64,000 bases of DNA from Psettodes erumei. Its lineage: Eukaryota; Chordata; Actinopteri; Pleuronectiformes; Psettodidae. The notes under the pieces were generated by a model, which was given only the letters and a program-made list of their open reading frames with translations, did no database searches and was not told the origin of the DNA. Both the position numbers and the translations under genes were made by a program. Positions 22,801-36,022 of the stretch are shown here, piece by piece. The number at the start of each line of letters is the position of its first letter. Position 1 is the first letter of the stretch. The stretch is taken from positions 2,604,001-2,668,000 of the forward strand of contig JAFBJZ010000772.1 of NCBI GenBank assembly GCA_016785225.1, given 5' to 3'.

Positions 22801-24302
22801 TAGTTGCACACAAGTTGTGATGGTGCCCCGATCCCACCCCAAAAACCATTAACCCTCTCTTTTTATTCTTTAAAGCCACTGCAAGCAGAACTGCCCCCCC
22901 CCCATAGTCCATTCCTCCTTGCCCCGGCAGTGCTATCCTTGTGGGGCCTGCTGGGAACAGTGGTGAGATGTTAGATTAGACCTGCAAGTCTGGGCAGGGC
23001 CTGAGAGGGACTGCAACACACAGGGACTGCCCACTCTGTCTAGTTTTATCTGGGGGGTGTGAAAGTATCATTCCCGAATGCTATCTCCTTTAAGATCCTC
23101 TCACAATTGGCTGCTGAAGAAAACTGGCTTGGCTACAATAGTTCAGCATCCGTGTTGATCTGTGTTATCATGTCTTATGAGAGTCCATTGTGTTTGACAG
23201 ACAGTCCAATAGCAGTTGCATACTTTCACTCACTTTCTGATCAAGCTCATTGCTCATTGTAAATGTGTGTCCAAATCTGAGAAATGAATGATAACCTCTT
23301 CATCACTCTACCCCCTCCGGTGGTTCATACTGGAAGCCATATTGATTTTGTTAGTCTGAGAGTCCTTGTATTGCCTGGCCTTTACCTCAGGGACAAATCT
23401 AATTGTTTATCTCTGGACAGACTTCTGCCTTTACTCCCTTCTGTCTCATTATGTGCCAAGATTTGTCAAGTCAAGTCTCTCCACACTCTCAAATCTCGCT
23501 TTACAACATGTCGTTCGGCAGAACACTACAGATGGCTTACTTATCAACAGACCCTCCCACATGGAATGCTACAAGCATGACAGCCCAACACACTTGCAAA
23601 AATATACACAAACTGACATACAACGTAATCACACTCTGGAGATGCGATTACACATACTGACACACAAAACATGAGTCATTTTTTTTAAGAAACACAGATT
23701 TTTGAGCAAGCATACTTGAGAAAAATTATAAAGGAACTATTGGTTTTTATCGCTGTACAACACACTCAACAACAATAATATTTGAGTTACTATTCTTTAC
23801 CAGTTCATTAGAACTGATCAATCATTAGAACAAAATTCTTTTCTTTTTCTTGCTTCTATTGCTGAAATGTTACTGCTATCACAGATGGCTTATAGTAGAA
23901 GAAAAGTGACCACACTGAAAGATCTCACTAAATCAAATACTATTTTAAGATGATGGGTGAAGTCAACAAAAAGATAAATATTTTCAGAATATTTAATTAT
24001 TAGAAAGCATATTCAATATGCTTATATACCAAGCAATAACATAAACCACAATCTGCAGACTTATAAAACTTAATATCTGTCAACTTAATATTCTGACAAA
24101 ATATTAGTGACAAGTTGTTTTTTTTAATTCATTCATTTGTTTATTTATTTCAAATCGGCTTGCCTTCTCACTGGTCCTCCAAACTCTTTCAGCCCATTGG
24201 AAGCCCTTGGTCAGGTCTTTATCAGTGAGTTAACTCCAAGGAAGTAGGCCAGATCAATAAGCACATTCTCCTAGAGGAGCCAGAGCAGAGAGCTGGAGAA
24301 GC
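22801..24302. other. Non-coding background
   Basis: Includes a C10 homopolymer (about 22894-22903) and a GC-moderate zone to about 23050, then AT-rich sequence. Several overlapping open frames at 23284-23674 have no recognisable domain. Confidence 0.55.
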
Positions 24303-24355
24303 GGGGGAGAGGAAGAGAAAGAGAGAGAGAGATAGAGAGAGAGGGAGAGAGAGAA

Positions 24356-24394
<39 letters not shown>
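24303..24394 (+). repeat. (GA)n purine tract
   Basis: About 92 nt of nearly pure purine, broken only by a T near 24333, with a perfect (AG) run of more than 30 bp at its 3' end. Long mirror-symmetric purine tracts can form triplex (H-) DNA. Confidence 0.95.
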
Positions 24395-24397
<3 letters not shown>

Positions 24398-25120
24398 TTA
24401 GAGGCAGGGAGCAATCAGAGAGCTGTGGATGTATGTGTGCCTTCAGGAGTGGATCGATGCACTGACAGGAGCCCTGCTTTGTTCTCGCACAGTGCTCAGA
24501 TGTTAGGCGTGCTTAACATGATTGCTTAAAGGATTTTGTTTGCCTACTTGTGTTTTTGTTTGTCATTTTGCTCCACTTACAGTATATCCTGCCATCCCTT
24601 TTGTTAGCAAGTTAGACAGGTAGTTTGGTTGGTTATATTAGGTCTGTCCTCTTACAAGTGATTTTTAAATCAGCAGGGGTTTAGTCAGCATTTCACTCTT
24701 TCAAATTTGACAAATGTCTTGGCATGGATAATGGCCATGTCTAAGGGCAAAAGGCAGAACTAAAAATACCAAATTTCTTTGAATAAACAATTTCTTAATT
24801 AGTATTAACAATAATCTAAAGCATTCTTTTGAACCTCTGAAAAATCAATTGTGAAAATAAGGTTTAACAAAAGATTTTGGTGCCCTTCATTTTTTAAATA
24901 TGAGGATAGTTTGTGTTTGACAAATGGGTCTTTGACATCCCTTGTCATTTCTCTAGTTGCCAAGGAATTTTTCATCTTTATAGAACAGCATTCTTTATCC
25001 TTACGCCACATGGCCACCCAATACGAGTTAAACACATTGCCTCATTAAATACTCTGCCAAGAATTACTTCTAACAAGAACTTGGGTGTGCCTCCTTTCTC
25101 ACAGAAAGGTGTTGACCGCT
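24395..25120. other. Non-coding background
   Basis: No gene or dispersed repeat recognised. Overlapping open frames near 24805-25122 on opposite strands show no domain. Confidence 0.6.
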
Positions 25121-25520
25121 GAGGACAAGTAGGTGTCAATAGATCTGCTCTCAGAGCCTATGGGACGTTGAGACGTATGAGCTCTTTTCGAAGGCTTAAT
25201 AAGATGGCACAGATGTGCCCTTGTCTGAGCACAGCCCTGTGTCTCATTGTACTTTGGCCTCACAACCCTGCCATTGCAAGACCTCTATTGCACTGGCTGC
25301 ATGAGAGGGTCTCATTAGGACAGGCAAACGAAAACCGGGGTCAAGGTATATAAAGGTAGCCACAGCTAAGGAGCATGCCTCTGAGATGAGTCGGGAGCTC
25401 CACCACGTCCTTGGGCCACCCCTGCAGACCTCTGGCCTCCCCATTATGACCTCCAATATCCACCATTATTTGATGAAGCAGAGCTTGATAATTATTTTTG
25501 CGTGGATGAAGAGGGGGGCA
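25121..25520. promoter_or_regulatory. CNE-like island with TATA-box-like core
   Basis: Balanced composition with CpGs (GGGACGTTGAGACG, TTTTCGAAGG, AACGAAAACCGGGG) and a clean TATATAAAGG at 25347-25356, followed by mixed sequence and then CCATTATTTGATGAAG and GATAATTATTTTTGCG near 25480-25501, which look like homeodomain sites. It could be an enhancer or the core promoter of an unannotated non-coding transcript. No coding exon is recognised. Confidence 0.4.
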
Positions 25521-25567
25521 CAGTGTGAATGGAGTGTCTCACTCTAAGGGAAAGGATAGTAGGGGAT

Positions 25568-25622
25568 GGCAGAAAAAAGAAAAAAAAAACTAACAAAAAA
25601 AAGAAAAAAAAAAAGAAAAAAG
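25568..25622 (+). repeat. A-rich low-complexity tract
   Basis: A-runs of 6 to 11 broken by single G or by CTAAC. It might be the decayed tail of a retroposed element, but no element body is recognisable upstream. Confidence 0.85.
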
Positions 25623-28600
25623 ATCAAAAGCGGGCCTTTCGCTTTTCATGCCTCAGAGGCTCCAAAGAGGATAAGGAACAATTGGGCCCTGGGTATCCTG
25701 TCCTCTCTGGCAATTAGACTCAGCTGATGAAGTGAAAGGGATGAATGGCAGGGTTCAAGGCCTTCTGTAGGATTCACACAACAGGGTGTGTTTTTACCTT
25801 CTTCTCCTTTATCTTCATCTCCCCTTAGAGTGGCAGAAATGCAGCTGAAATTTTTCCAGATGAAGACAATGTGATTCAAGGTGCCAAATCTTAATCATGG
25901 GGGCTGATGAGATTGAAGAGGTGTGAGATGAGCTACAGGGCACAAACAGATTTTCATACAATCATATATGCACAGACACACATAAAAAACAATTCACAAA
26001 AAAGATGTTCTTATGTGGTCACATTCATTTCTATTGAATCTGGTCTAGAATGCCTTAAAATTTAATTATGTATTCATTAGTACCATCAACATCTATTAAA
26101 TGTTGCAATGCAGGAAGTTCATAGCAATAGCAGGAAGCAGATCCACTGTTCATCTGTTCATTCAGATAGTGTTCAGACACACACCTGATTGGCCAATTTT
26201 ACAGCAATTTCATTTTGACCAAGATCACACTCATCGATTGAACAATATGTCCATTAAATTACAGAAATAAAATTACAAATCATGTGAAATTTTATATTTT
26301 ATACGTAAGATTTGTGGGAGGGCGTCTTTTTCACATTTTATACTGCTATAGGCAGTACTGAAACAAAAATAACAATCAACTTCATCCCCTGAGAGAGAAA
26401 AAAGTGCTTGTAGCTCTGCAAGAATGAAAAAAAGAAAATATATCCAACTTGACTGATTGACATGGTCTAAAATATTGGTAAGAATTCATTATGGAACGCC
26501 TACCATCAAGCAGGTTCTATACAAATCTGACCCCTTCATTTCCACTTTGTATAATCTTTGTATAATATGCATTTGCTTTTGAAACGTACACAGGCCATAT
26601 TAATTTCTTGATACGTTAATCTTATATAAACTGCAGCATTAACAGTTCAACTTAAACTTCAAGTAAAGTTCTTTGATGTTTGGAAGGAAGTTTTAACCTG
26701 ACACACAAAGTACGCTCACAGTTCAGTTATCGAGTTTCAGTGATTTGAAAATATTCAAACTGGAGACTGAGCATGACGCAGGGAAATAAGACAAAAAAAA
26801 TAACAACCTACAAGTGACAGTCTATCCTGGCTGAGGGTAAAAGATCCAGTGCTGTACTTTGAAGGCTTTTGGGTCATTTTGAGGGTTAGGAAGAGTAAGA
26901 GTAAGTGAAATTAAAGTAAATAAACACTGACAATCCCACATTAAGAAGCTGCATGGTGGATTTTACAAGAAGTTAAACCACACCCCACTGATATTAGCAA
27001 CGTCGCACTGTCATATTTTCCAGAAACTTACACCAGGCAAAATTAGATTTAAAGTTTAACCAACATGATAAAGTATATCATTTTAACAGTGAACTGCTGT
27101 AATGGTGTTATTTTGAGCTGCTTTAATCTGGAATGCATAAAGTTACTTTATCATATATTTCACAGGAACGTTCTTACAGTGCCCATGCCAGTAAATGGAC
27201 CCCAAGGCTTTAACGATACTGCCACACTGCACTAAAACCTTAAGATGATTAGTGATATTCTTAAAACCTAGCCCACTGATAATGTGTTTAAAGAAGCAAT
27301 ACGGCTTTTCCAAGCTTTGAGTTCAAAGTCTGAGAAGCATGGGGTCAGAATGCCAATGGGCTAAACAAAGAGTAGCCAAAATGGGCTTTGAGGGATTTGA
27401 AACTTAGGCCCCTGCACCCCTTTGATCAAAACAGAGCTACGGCCACAGAAATACTAAGTATCAAGTGCCTGCGACTGTGTTGCTGCCAAAGAATGGTAAG
27501 GTTTGCATGTAGTATAGGACATTGTGTGTTAAGTATCAGATAAAATAAATAGTATAATAGGAATGTAATAAATATGATTGTAATGCTCAAGGTTCCAACA
27601 GTTTTTTCAGACTTGGTTGTCTTGATAGAGCCAGTTGTACACCAACAGTAACCCCATATTAACACTGTATTCTGACATTTCTATAGACAGTTGTATTGTA
27701 TGAGTAGTAGAGCCCTCTTTATTTTAAAACCAGACACAAAGGATGCTGAGCATAGCCCATTTAGAGGTTTTAATTTCCAATTAATTTTAGCAAAAGGTTT
27801 AGAATATCCATTTTAACTAATGACGTATAAAGTTTGATTCAGGTGGTAAAATAATTTTTGTCACCATCTGTTTTAAGGATGTAATGTGTTAACTCTGGCA
27901 ATATGCATCTGGCTAATTAGTTTTACTTTAACCCTCAGCAAGTGTCCTGTTTAAGTCAATGTGGTGGATGAAACAGACAAGAACAAAAATGATTCAAATT
28001 CAAACTTGAACAGATTTTTCCATCTTGAGCAGCCTTGAGCAATTAAGTGGACATGTTTTGTCATAATAAATGCATTAAGTCCAAGAAAATCCAACTGTTT
28101 CCAAAGTTAAAATTAATAATGATTAAAAGTCCATTAATTTACAGTCTTTTCCTTTAATGTCAAGATAACTGAAGTTGTTAGATGAAAATGAGCAAATAAT
28201 CTTAAATCATATTCAATCACTAACTCAATTATGCATGTTTATTATCATCCTGTCAGTTATACTGTAACACCTCTAGGCAGCTACATCAACAACTGATTAG
28301 TGCTGGAGACAACTATAATGACAAAGGGAACGTATGATGGAGAAGACGATTAAATTGAGAGAATTTCAATTAGTCTATGAAAGGTTTTTTAAATATTTCC
28401 TCATGGCAGTGGTGGTTCGCTCATATTTAAAAAGCTTTCATCATGTTTCCAGTCAAAAGTATTCCAAAGGTGCACAATGAGTCACACAGTGTGACTGTTG
28501 TGTCACAACAACACACATATACTGTGGTTAGACTGTCTACCACTACAACAGGACATGCAAGTGCAGTGTATGGGACAACTTGTATCTGAAATGCAGAGTA

Positions 28601-30340
28601 ATTTCAATACATTTAATCATGTTTTTTTTCTTTCTTATTTGTATAGTTCCAAATCCAAGCATATATTCTCTCAAGACTCTTTTTTAAATATTGTAAGATC
28701 AAGACCTTCCAGTAATAAAGACGGACACACAACAATGAGCAAAAACTCCCTGCTACAGTTTAACAGGCAACTACAGTTGTAAAACATACATACAATGCCT
28801 TTCTCAAGGTGCACTGTTTGACATGTAACTGCATCGACAGTCACCTGCCAGCTGTGGTTTACAACACTCACCTTGATTAATGCCATCTTGAGCTACTCAT
28901 GTTAACTCTGACTTAGTAATACAATGTGGTGAGTCTGCTGCCTGATGTTTCAAGGAGACTAGTCGACTGCAACTCAAGAAGCAAAATAAACTTAAAAATA
29001 TTAACATGCATGAAACTGAATTACTCCATGAACAAGTTTACCAAAAGTATATTACAGAATCACTAAAGTTTATGGTTATACTTGACATTTTCCTTCTTCT
29101 GACCAATTCATCCCACCTACTGCCTATAAGCATTTAAACTGATCAATTCTGGTCTGGAGGATATCTTTCTAAATATTCATAATGAACAAAAACTCATTCC
29201 ATTATTTTGTCTATTACCACTGACAGATGTCTCCTGATGACACAAAGAGATGGGAAGCACAAAGTATAATAGGCATCTTGTTTTAATTGTTCAAATTTTC
29301 TCTCCTTTTTTAAGGTGACAGAGCCATTACTCCAAAGTCAGCACTTATCAGCAGCATCGCTGAGGATTAATGGTTTCACTTGTGCTAGTAAGAAATGTTT
29401 AAGTTGTCTCGATTATCAGTGCAAGAAAAAGAATAATGGTTATTTGTCATTGTGTTAAGCAAGTGGAGGACTAATCTAACAAAACACTCAGTTAAGAATG
29501 TGATTAACCCTTTCCAGAGAGGCTTAGCGGGATGTGTGTTGGACTCTGCACAGTAGAAAAGCCTCTGTCAAAAATAAAAGCTTGCCTACAGGAGAGCCGT
29601 GCCATACTGATTCATAGCTGACTAATCTATCAGCAGCTATACCATTGTGTATAAGACGTTGAGTGTATAAAACAAAAAAAAATACTCCAATTAGGGTAGT
29701 AAAGGCAAAAAAGACAAAAGGCCACATAGCTTCTATACCTTCCGAAGGCAGTGTGATATTCTGTATATTATTTCCATTGGTTTGGTGCAGAATTCAGACT
29801 ATGACGTGGTTAAATGACCTGCAGGTTAAAAGATGAAAAAGGGTTCCTCTTTACCTATTGCATAGAAACAAATTATCTGAAGCTATAAAAACCAGGAGTG
29901 GAGAATCAGAACCTTGTAAGCAATCAATAACAAGCATACAGTCAAAGAAGAACCACCTTTAAAGGAGAAAAGGGCTTCCAAAATCAATAAGTTCATTGCT
30001 AATGTTAACTAAATATGACAATGGGTAAAAGAAAAATAGTAAAAAAAAAATATGAGGGCAATTTAAACATTTAGAATTTAAATTTAAATTCAGACTTATA
30101 GTTTGTTCACAACGGCAGCAATTACCACCAACAATAGCTGCCATACAACCCATTTAACACATTTGTCTCGTGAAGGATTTTTTTTCCCCCCAGCGGTACA
30201 GTCCCTGAAGCTCTTGTACTGGTTGTGCAGGCTCCAGTAATCTCCTGCATTATTTTCGTTGTCTGTCACCTTTATAGTATCTATTAGCCACTCTCTACTA
30301 TCTGTTTGTGGGGCATTTTCTCTTCCTTTTCCCCATGAAT
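25623..30340. other. Long AT-rich non-coding stretch
   Basis: About 4.7 kb with no recognised gene, RNA or repeat family. Minor sites: a perfect CCAAT-type palindrome, ATTGGCCAAT, at 26188-26197. CNE-like patches may exist around 27170-27240 and 29520-29680, but the evidence is weak. Confidence 0.55.
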
Positions 30341-30800
30341 GTTTTATATATTGGGGAGAGAATGATTGTTCTTTGCAATGAGGCCAGCGCGTGGCCTCAG
30401 TAAGACAAATTGCTCCAGAACGTCTAAATGGCAGTCAATGATAACTCATTGGAAGGAGAGTAAGTGACTTCCAATGGAGTGGATAGGGGACAGAGAATAA
30501 TGGCAGAGCACAGGTGAAAAATAGATGTTTGGCTCAGTGTAATTACTCCATTAGGGGGCTCTCTGTTAATCTACCAAACCACAGCAAGTGTTTTTACAGC
30601 GATGAGGAGGTGACAGGCGAAAATGACTGCAACTGGACGGAGCGGAGCCCCGCTACCTCCCCAATCACAACACACCCTATGAAGTGTTTACTAATGGACA
30701 AATGTACTCTCAGTCTGTGCTCTCTGCATCATCCCACATGTGCTACTCCAGTTTCAAGTAAGTGCGGTGATAGATGTATTGACGAAGTTCATCACTGAAC
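30341..30800. promoter_or_regulatory. CNE-like island
   Basis: Contains GCCAGCGCGTGGCC near 30385, GTGTAATTACTCCATTAG near 30538 (a clean TAATTA site) and GACGGAGCGGAGCCCCGC near 30637. These retained CpGs and homeodomain-type words contrast with the flanks. The plus-strand open frame across 30514-30798 starts at GTG and has no known domain. Regulatory role inferred. Confidence 0.38.
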
Positions 30801-31969
30801 TGACATATTAATTACCTGCAATATGGTCCCATGCGTTCACAGTGCTTTACCCTCCTCTGTCTCAATTGGATTCTGGGGGATGGATCAGCTGTGAGTCTGT
30901 TAAACATGATAATCTGGGTTAGAACAAAAAAGGGACAAAGGAAAAAAACCCACCCACTGAAAATCAACACCCCCATTCTGCTGATTTCCAGACAAACATA
31001 ATGATAACAATTTTTTGACCATTTGGTGTCTGCTGCTTCCGCCTGTGGCAATCTAGACAAAAGAAGCCTGGAAAAAAGTGGACCAATATGGTCTTAAGAG
31101 TTTATTCTGACCACACAATCTGTTTTCTTAAGTCAACTTTTTAAAACACTGCTATGAGCAGTGCCCACAGCTTTATCACTGAAGCTCAGATTGACCTTGC
31201 AGTCACCTTTATACTATCTCCCATCTGTTTAGGTTCCACCCTAGAATCCATCCCAGTTGGCTGTAGGCCCACTTTGCATTGGGCTTTCTCAGTGGAACCC
31301 CGAACAAAACCCTGTAGGAGCAAAAACAAATTTTCGGCTTGCATCCCGGCGTTTCTTTTGACATCCCGACAAGCTCACTTGGTCTTTTCAGGCTGCTCCC
31401 ATGTGCAACGTAAAGAAGCACCAGCAAAGAGATTCACCCTTCTTTTACTGCAAATCCTCGCTTCACTCAAATCAGTACACTCCTCCAGCATATGGCAACG
31501 TTAACAAGAGAGTCAGATTGATGTGGTCAATTCAGAAGTTTAGTTTTTTAATAGAGTAAACCATGATGGTTATGTAGTAAGGCTGGTAAGGGAAACGGCC
31601 ACTAATATAAACATAAAAGTGATTAAATTTGAAGAAAATGAGTCCAACCTTGTTTCTTTAAATGGCCCTATGCTTATATTCAGCATACACTAGATGCACA
31701 AGTGAATTAAGGCCAAACAGATCTTTCTACATCGATGATTACAGCCCTGCTGATTCTCACAGCAGCTCATTAGAGAGGTAAACTGACCTTCAGCTACATT
31801 TTTTAAAAGGAAAAGGAAAAGACTCTGAAAGCTGTAAGCGGACAGGTGTACAGCTCAAAACGCATACAAAGGCACCGATAAGGGAAAATACAAGGTGTCC
31901 AACTGGACAATTTTCACTGCCCTAAAAGCAAACAGGTTGCGGTAAGGGGACTTCAAATGCTAAGGACAG
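30801..31969. other. Non-coding background
   Basis: No gene recognised. Open frames at 30812-31060 (minus) and 31154-31504 (plus) do not resemble known proteins. Confidence 0.55.
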
Positions 31970-32400
31970 TGAGGGGTGCCATTATCACTCAGCGCTGAAA
32001 ACGAGCACGGTGACCCGATTAAAGCGAGAATTTCTGGGTCACGGTCTTGTTTTTCAATGCTTAATTTGTCTATCGATAGTGACACGGTCCGTGGCTCGCA
32101 CCTACCTGCAATATTATCTTTATAAAAGTCGTGGTTCAGACGGTGGGAGGGGGCCTTGTCACTGTAACCCAACACGGGAACGAGTGTGCGGATTGGCTTG
32201 CAGCGCGCAGCAGAGGAGTCGACACAGGATGTGTTTGTGTGTGTATGCGTGTGTGTGTATGCGTGTGTGTGCGTGTGTGTGTGTGTGTGTGTGTTGTTTC
32301 TGCAGAAGTTGCGGGCTGCGGCGCCGCTCAGTGGCCACTCCGGTTTCTGGAGCTTCTTCTCCACTCACAGGCAACCTCTTGGCCATGCAAAGAATATACT
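31970..32400 (+). promoter_or_regulatory. CpG-rich segment with TATA box; candidate promoter
   Basis: This is the most CpG-dense part of the window: I count roughly 25 CpGs in about 370 bp, several inside the GT tract. A consensus TATA box, TATAAAAG, lies at 32121-32128. Upstream, inverted GTGACCC (32010-32016) and GGGTCAC (32036-32042) arms form an everted pair of nuclear-receptor-type half-sites 19 bp apart. Downstream is GCGGCGCCGC, a perfect 10-bp palindrome, at 32318-32327. A TTTCTGCAG acceptor-like site precedes 32306. No coding product is recognised, so a promoter of a non-coding or distant-exon transcript is inferred. Confidence 0.35.
32231..32294 (+). repeat. Interrupted (GT)n microsatellite
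   Basis: GT repeats interrupted by ATGC and GC steps, ending in a perfect run at 32272-32294. It lies inside the CpG-rich candidate promoter and adds CpGs through GCGTG units. Confidence 0.95.
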
Positions 32401-35193
32401 CTTTAAAAAAACCAAAAAACCAAAAACTTTTTAAAGAATGTATTCCGTTACACTCATTTTTGAAAGACCAATTTTGAGTGTAATTAAAAATGAAAACATA
32501 TTATTGTAAATAATGTTCATCACTGTTCACCTTCATCTTTTATCCACGCACTGCTCTGGGTAAGAGTTGTTTGGTAGATAGGTAGCTAGATTAATCAATG
32601 ACTGACAATTGGGCATGTATAGCTATCTTAGATGTGACGGAGGTTGGTCAAGAGGATTTGAGGGTTTAGCATCTGTTAGTTGTCCCCTTCACCTGTAAAA
32701 GAGAGGAGGTGTGAGCATTTTGTCAGAGCTTTTTCAAAACTGTGAGCTATACAGTGTGTTTGCCCTATATTTTGTGAATATTATACATCATTTCTGGAAA
32801 AAAACAAGTCTAAATTTCACTTGTGGAATAATATGAAATAACATCTATATATATTTCACCTGAGGTATGAGTAGTTTGCTTGTGTCAGTGGCCTTCGGTG
32901 TTCAGCAACAAACCAGTTGTCTGTGGTCCAGTCTTCTCAGGGCTCCCTTTGCATCAGACACACTGTCCTTCATCTCATGCTAATGTGGTACCAAAAAAAA
33001 AGATATCTAGCTTTAAAGACGTGGCAGTCAGTTAAAAGAAGGCTGTGCTTAGTGTTTGAAGCCATAAATGTGACAGAAGACTTCAAGAGGAAGACCCAAG
33101 ACTGGCAGTCTAAAGATGAGTGAGAGGCAGACAGGCAACATGTTTTTTTCCCATCCAGAGGGATATTCTGTGGCCAAGCTTGATTATTAGAGATGAAGGA
33201 CAGGCTGAGAGGATGTGGGATTGTTAAATCCTTGAATCCTTTCACCAAAGCCCCCTCCTATAACATTCTTCTGCACTCCATCTTTGTGCATTTATGGTGC
33301 GCCCTTGATTTTCCTCTCTTTTCTTTTTAAGGCTGAGGGAAATTCAGATTCCCCAATGATATGCAAAAAGCAGGAGAGTAATATGAAAATATAATTTGTC
33401 ATTCTGCAGTATCCAAATTTATTGCATGCATTTAGAAATAATTTTGTGATATGAATTTGTAAAGTTTATATCCTAAAAATAAATAAACCTCATATAGTTT
33501 GACTGGCTTTTCAAGCACTGTCAGGAATATCCCACCAATAACAAATCGCTACAATATACATGGAGACAACACTTCAACTGTCCATGGTGTTATGTGAAAC
33601 CCTGGCTGTGGATTCAAAACCTCTGCTCCCCTTGTTATGAGAGGCTGTGCTTCATTTGATGCCCCGTCCATTATTGCCAGCATATTTGAAAAGTGCTAAG
33701 CCTTGAAACGAGTCCCATATTATTTCAGGCCGGACTGAATATTTCACGGCAGGAGGCAGAAAATGAGACCTTCCCTCAAGAGACTGCCTGCAGTGCATTC
33801 TACTTGATGCAGCAATCGGAAGGTCTCATACTGTGCAAAACACACTTGAACAAACAATTATATATTTATCTGCCACACTTGATGTGAGATTTTTCTTTCA
33901 TTATTTATTTTTGTGTGTGTGGTTGTACAGGAAAGCGGGAAAGAAATGCAAAAACGAGAGATACTGTAAATATGGAGGGCCCTTTATCTTTGCTAAGATT
34001 AGTATCAACACATATCAGGGTATAATGAGTAATAAGCAACCCACAAAATAAGGTGTTTCATCACCACCTTAGGAGCAGGAACACATTGCAGGGTAACTGA
34101 AGATTCCTTTGAGTTACACCCAGAGCATAACAACAGCAGGCTAAAATCAGGACACTAACCAGATTGATTCTTGAATCACTCGTGCTGGACTGAAATCGGA
34201 TTCTGGGCTTGTGCGAATAGTCGGCAACATTGTCTGTGTTCTGTTGCACAACTCCATAAATGTGTAACAGAGTAGACGGTGGACTCAGTTGTCTGGTAAC
34301 AATGCGATCTTTTGACCAATTCAGGAGCTGTTGTTGTTAAGTAGCATCATTGGCTGTGGAGCTATTTAAAAATGCTCTCAGGCACAGTTTTCAAGACTGG
34401 CAGGACAAGGAAGGTTCCTGAGAAAGCTGTCACCCTTACTAGAAAAAAGGACCTTAAGGAATATATGTGGGTGTGTAGTTCTCCACTCAATCTGCCCTCT
34501 GCACATTTATATGTCATTACTGTTGAATCATTGCTGCAGTACTTTTATTCTTTGTCACAAGTAACAAGGAAACTACAGTATATATCTGGATATGCACTCT
34601 GGTCAAAAAGGAAACCTCTGCGAAGATGGAGTTTTTTTATCCACCAGATTTATTTTTTTTCCTCAATGACATTTGATTTTGATGATCCATCTTTAAATTA
34701 TAAAATTGTTATCAAACTAAAATGCCTAGCCATTACATTATAAAGTTGACATATAAAATATGAATCAATTGTGTTTCATTATATTTTAAAAACTCCATTT
34801 GCACCTAAAAGTAGATTTTTGCTACAGGAAAAAAGTCAAACAACAAAGCTTTACTTAATCATTGAAACTTCAGCTGGCAGTGACCTTTGGGAAGGATCCA
34901 TATCTCTGCTCCGAGAAGAAATGATGTGGATGGCAAGCAGTTGTGTCCTTTGTGTTTTGTGAAGATATTGAGTGTTTGAAGAGTTAACACAGACACTAAG
35001 CCTTTGGGGCGAGCAGGCGAAGGAAACATGTCACACAATAGGATGGGACTTGGATCTTTGCTTCCCCTTCTCTGACCTCTGACCATTACTGGTTTTCAGG
35101 GCTGATCCTGCCCTGGCTCCTTTGGGGCAGTGTCTGTGTTGATCATATCATCATGATGTGCATACGTAATGATAATAATAATATTATTAATAA
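32401..35193. other. Non-coding background with possible CNE at 33600-33850
   Basis: No gene recognised. The part at 33600-33850 has balanced composition with CpGs (CCCCGTCC, GAAACGAGTCCC, GGCCGGACTG, TTCACGGC) and few simple repeats, so it may be conserved. Elsewhere AT-rich, with A8-T9 runs (32992, 34660). Confidence 0.5.
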
Positions 35194-35595
35194 TAGCCAT
35201 CTATTCATAGAGCACTTTTCAAAACCCAAAAAGTAATAAAGTGCTTCAAACATGGCAGTAAATTAAAAGACAAGATAAACTTACAATGTGCTGCAAGAGG
35301 GCAGCAAAATAAACCAAATTCATAACATAAAAGATAAAAATAGAACCAATTCAATGATGTACAGTAAAACAAATTATAACGCAGGGATTTAAACAACACT
35401 GAAATGAACACTAAGGCAAATAAAATGAAGTAAAAACTCAGATTAAGTTGGGAGAGGCTCTCCAATAACAGTGTGTTTTAAGAGGGGATTTAAATGAAGT
35501 GACTGACGCTACCAGCCTGTTTTCCTCAGGCAGGTCATTCCAGAGCCCCAGGGCAGTGACTGCAAATGCTGTCCCATAGGGCAGAGTATTACTTA
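35194..35595 (-). mobile_element. Degenerate dispersed repeat, teleost 'AGAGCACTTTTCAAAA' family
   Basis: The unit begins with CATAGAGCACTTTTCAAAAC, runs through GTAATAAAGTGCTTCAAA, and later has TTTTAAGAGGGGATTTAAAT followed by CAGGCAGGTCATTCCAGAG and GGGCAGTGACTGCAAATGCT. I recall this order of blocks from an abundant dispersed repeat in many teleost genomes. I do not know its exact class (probably non-autonomous) and the orientation is a guess. It has no coding capacity. An ATAATAATAATATTATTAATAAT tract precedes it. Confidence 0.55.
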
Positions 35596-36022
35596 ACAAA
35601 TACTTAGCTAGAAATTATTAACTTACTTCAAGGCTTTTTTATTCAGTCTGATCCTTGTGGGGACTTCAAGAGTCTTGGCCATCCATTAGGCCTTTGCTGT
35701 CATGGAAATGACCTTTGTTAATGAATCTTTGAATTTTGGTTGACACTGGTTTTGTGTGATCTCTCCATATTATGTGCCTCCAGTAGCTTGGCTGACATAA
35801 CCCATTGAGGACACACATAAAACAGTGTGCCATCTGCACCTGGAGCATGGCTATCAGCTCTGTCCCCCACACACACTGGCATTGCTTGAGCTCTCTCTTG
35901 CCTGTATGTAGCCTGACCCTGCTCTTCCCGTTCCAGGCTACAGAAGCCAAACCCAAAGCAGCTTTCAAGGGGGACTGTCTGCTCAAATCAAGTCAGAGGC
36001 CTTTTTAGAATCGGTTCAGAGA

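Noticed and set aside
31960..32477. Overlapping frames of 75-155 codons on both strands
   Set aside because: They depend on the GT tract and CpG-rich, stop-poor composition. No domain is seen. The region is described instead as a candidate promoter.
34372..34743. 123-codon ATG frame
   Set aside because: No domain, AT-rich codons, and no plausible splice sites or promoter.
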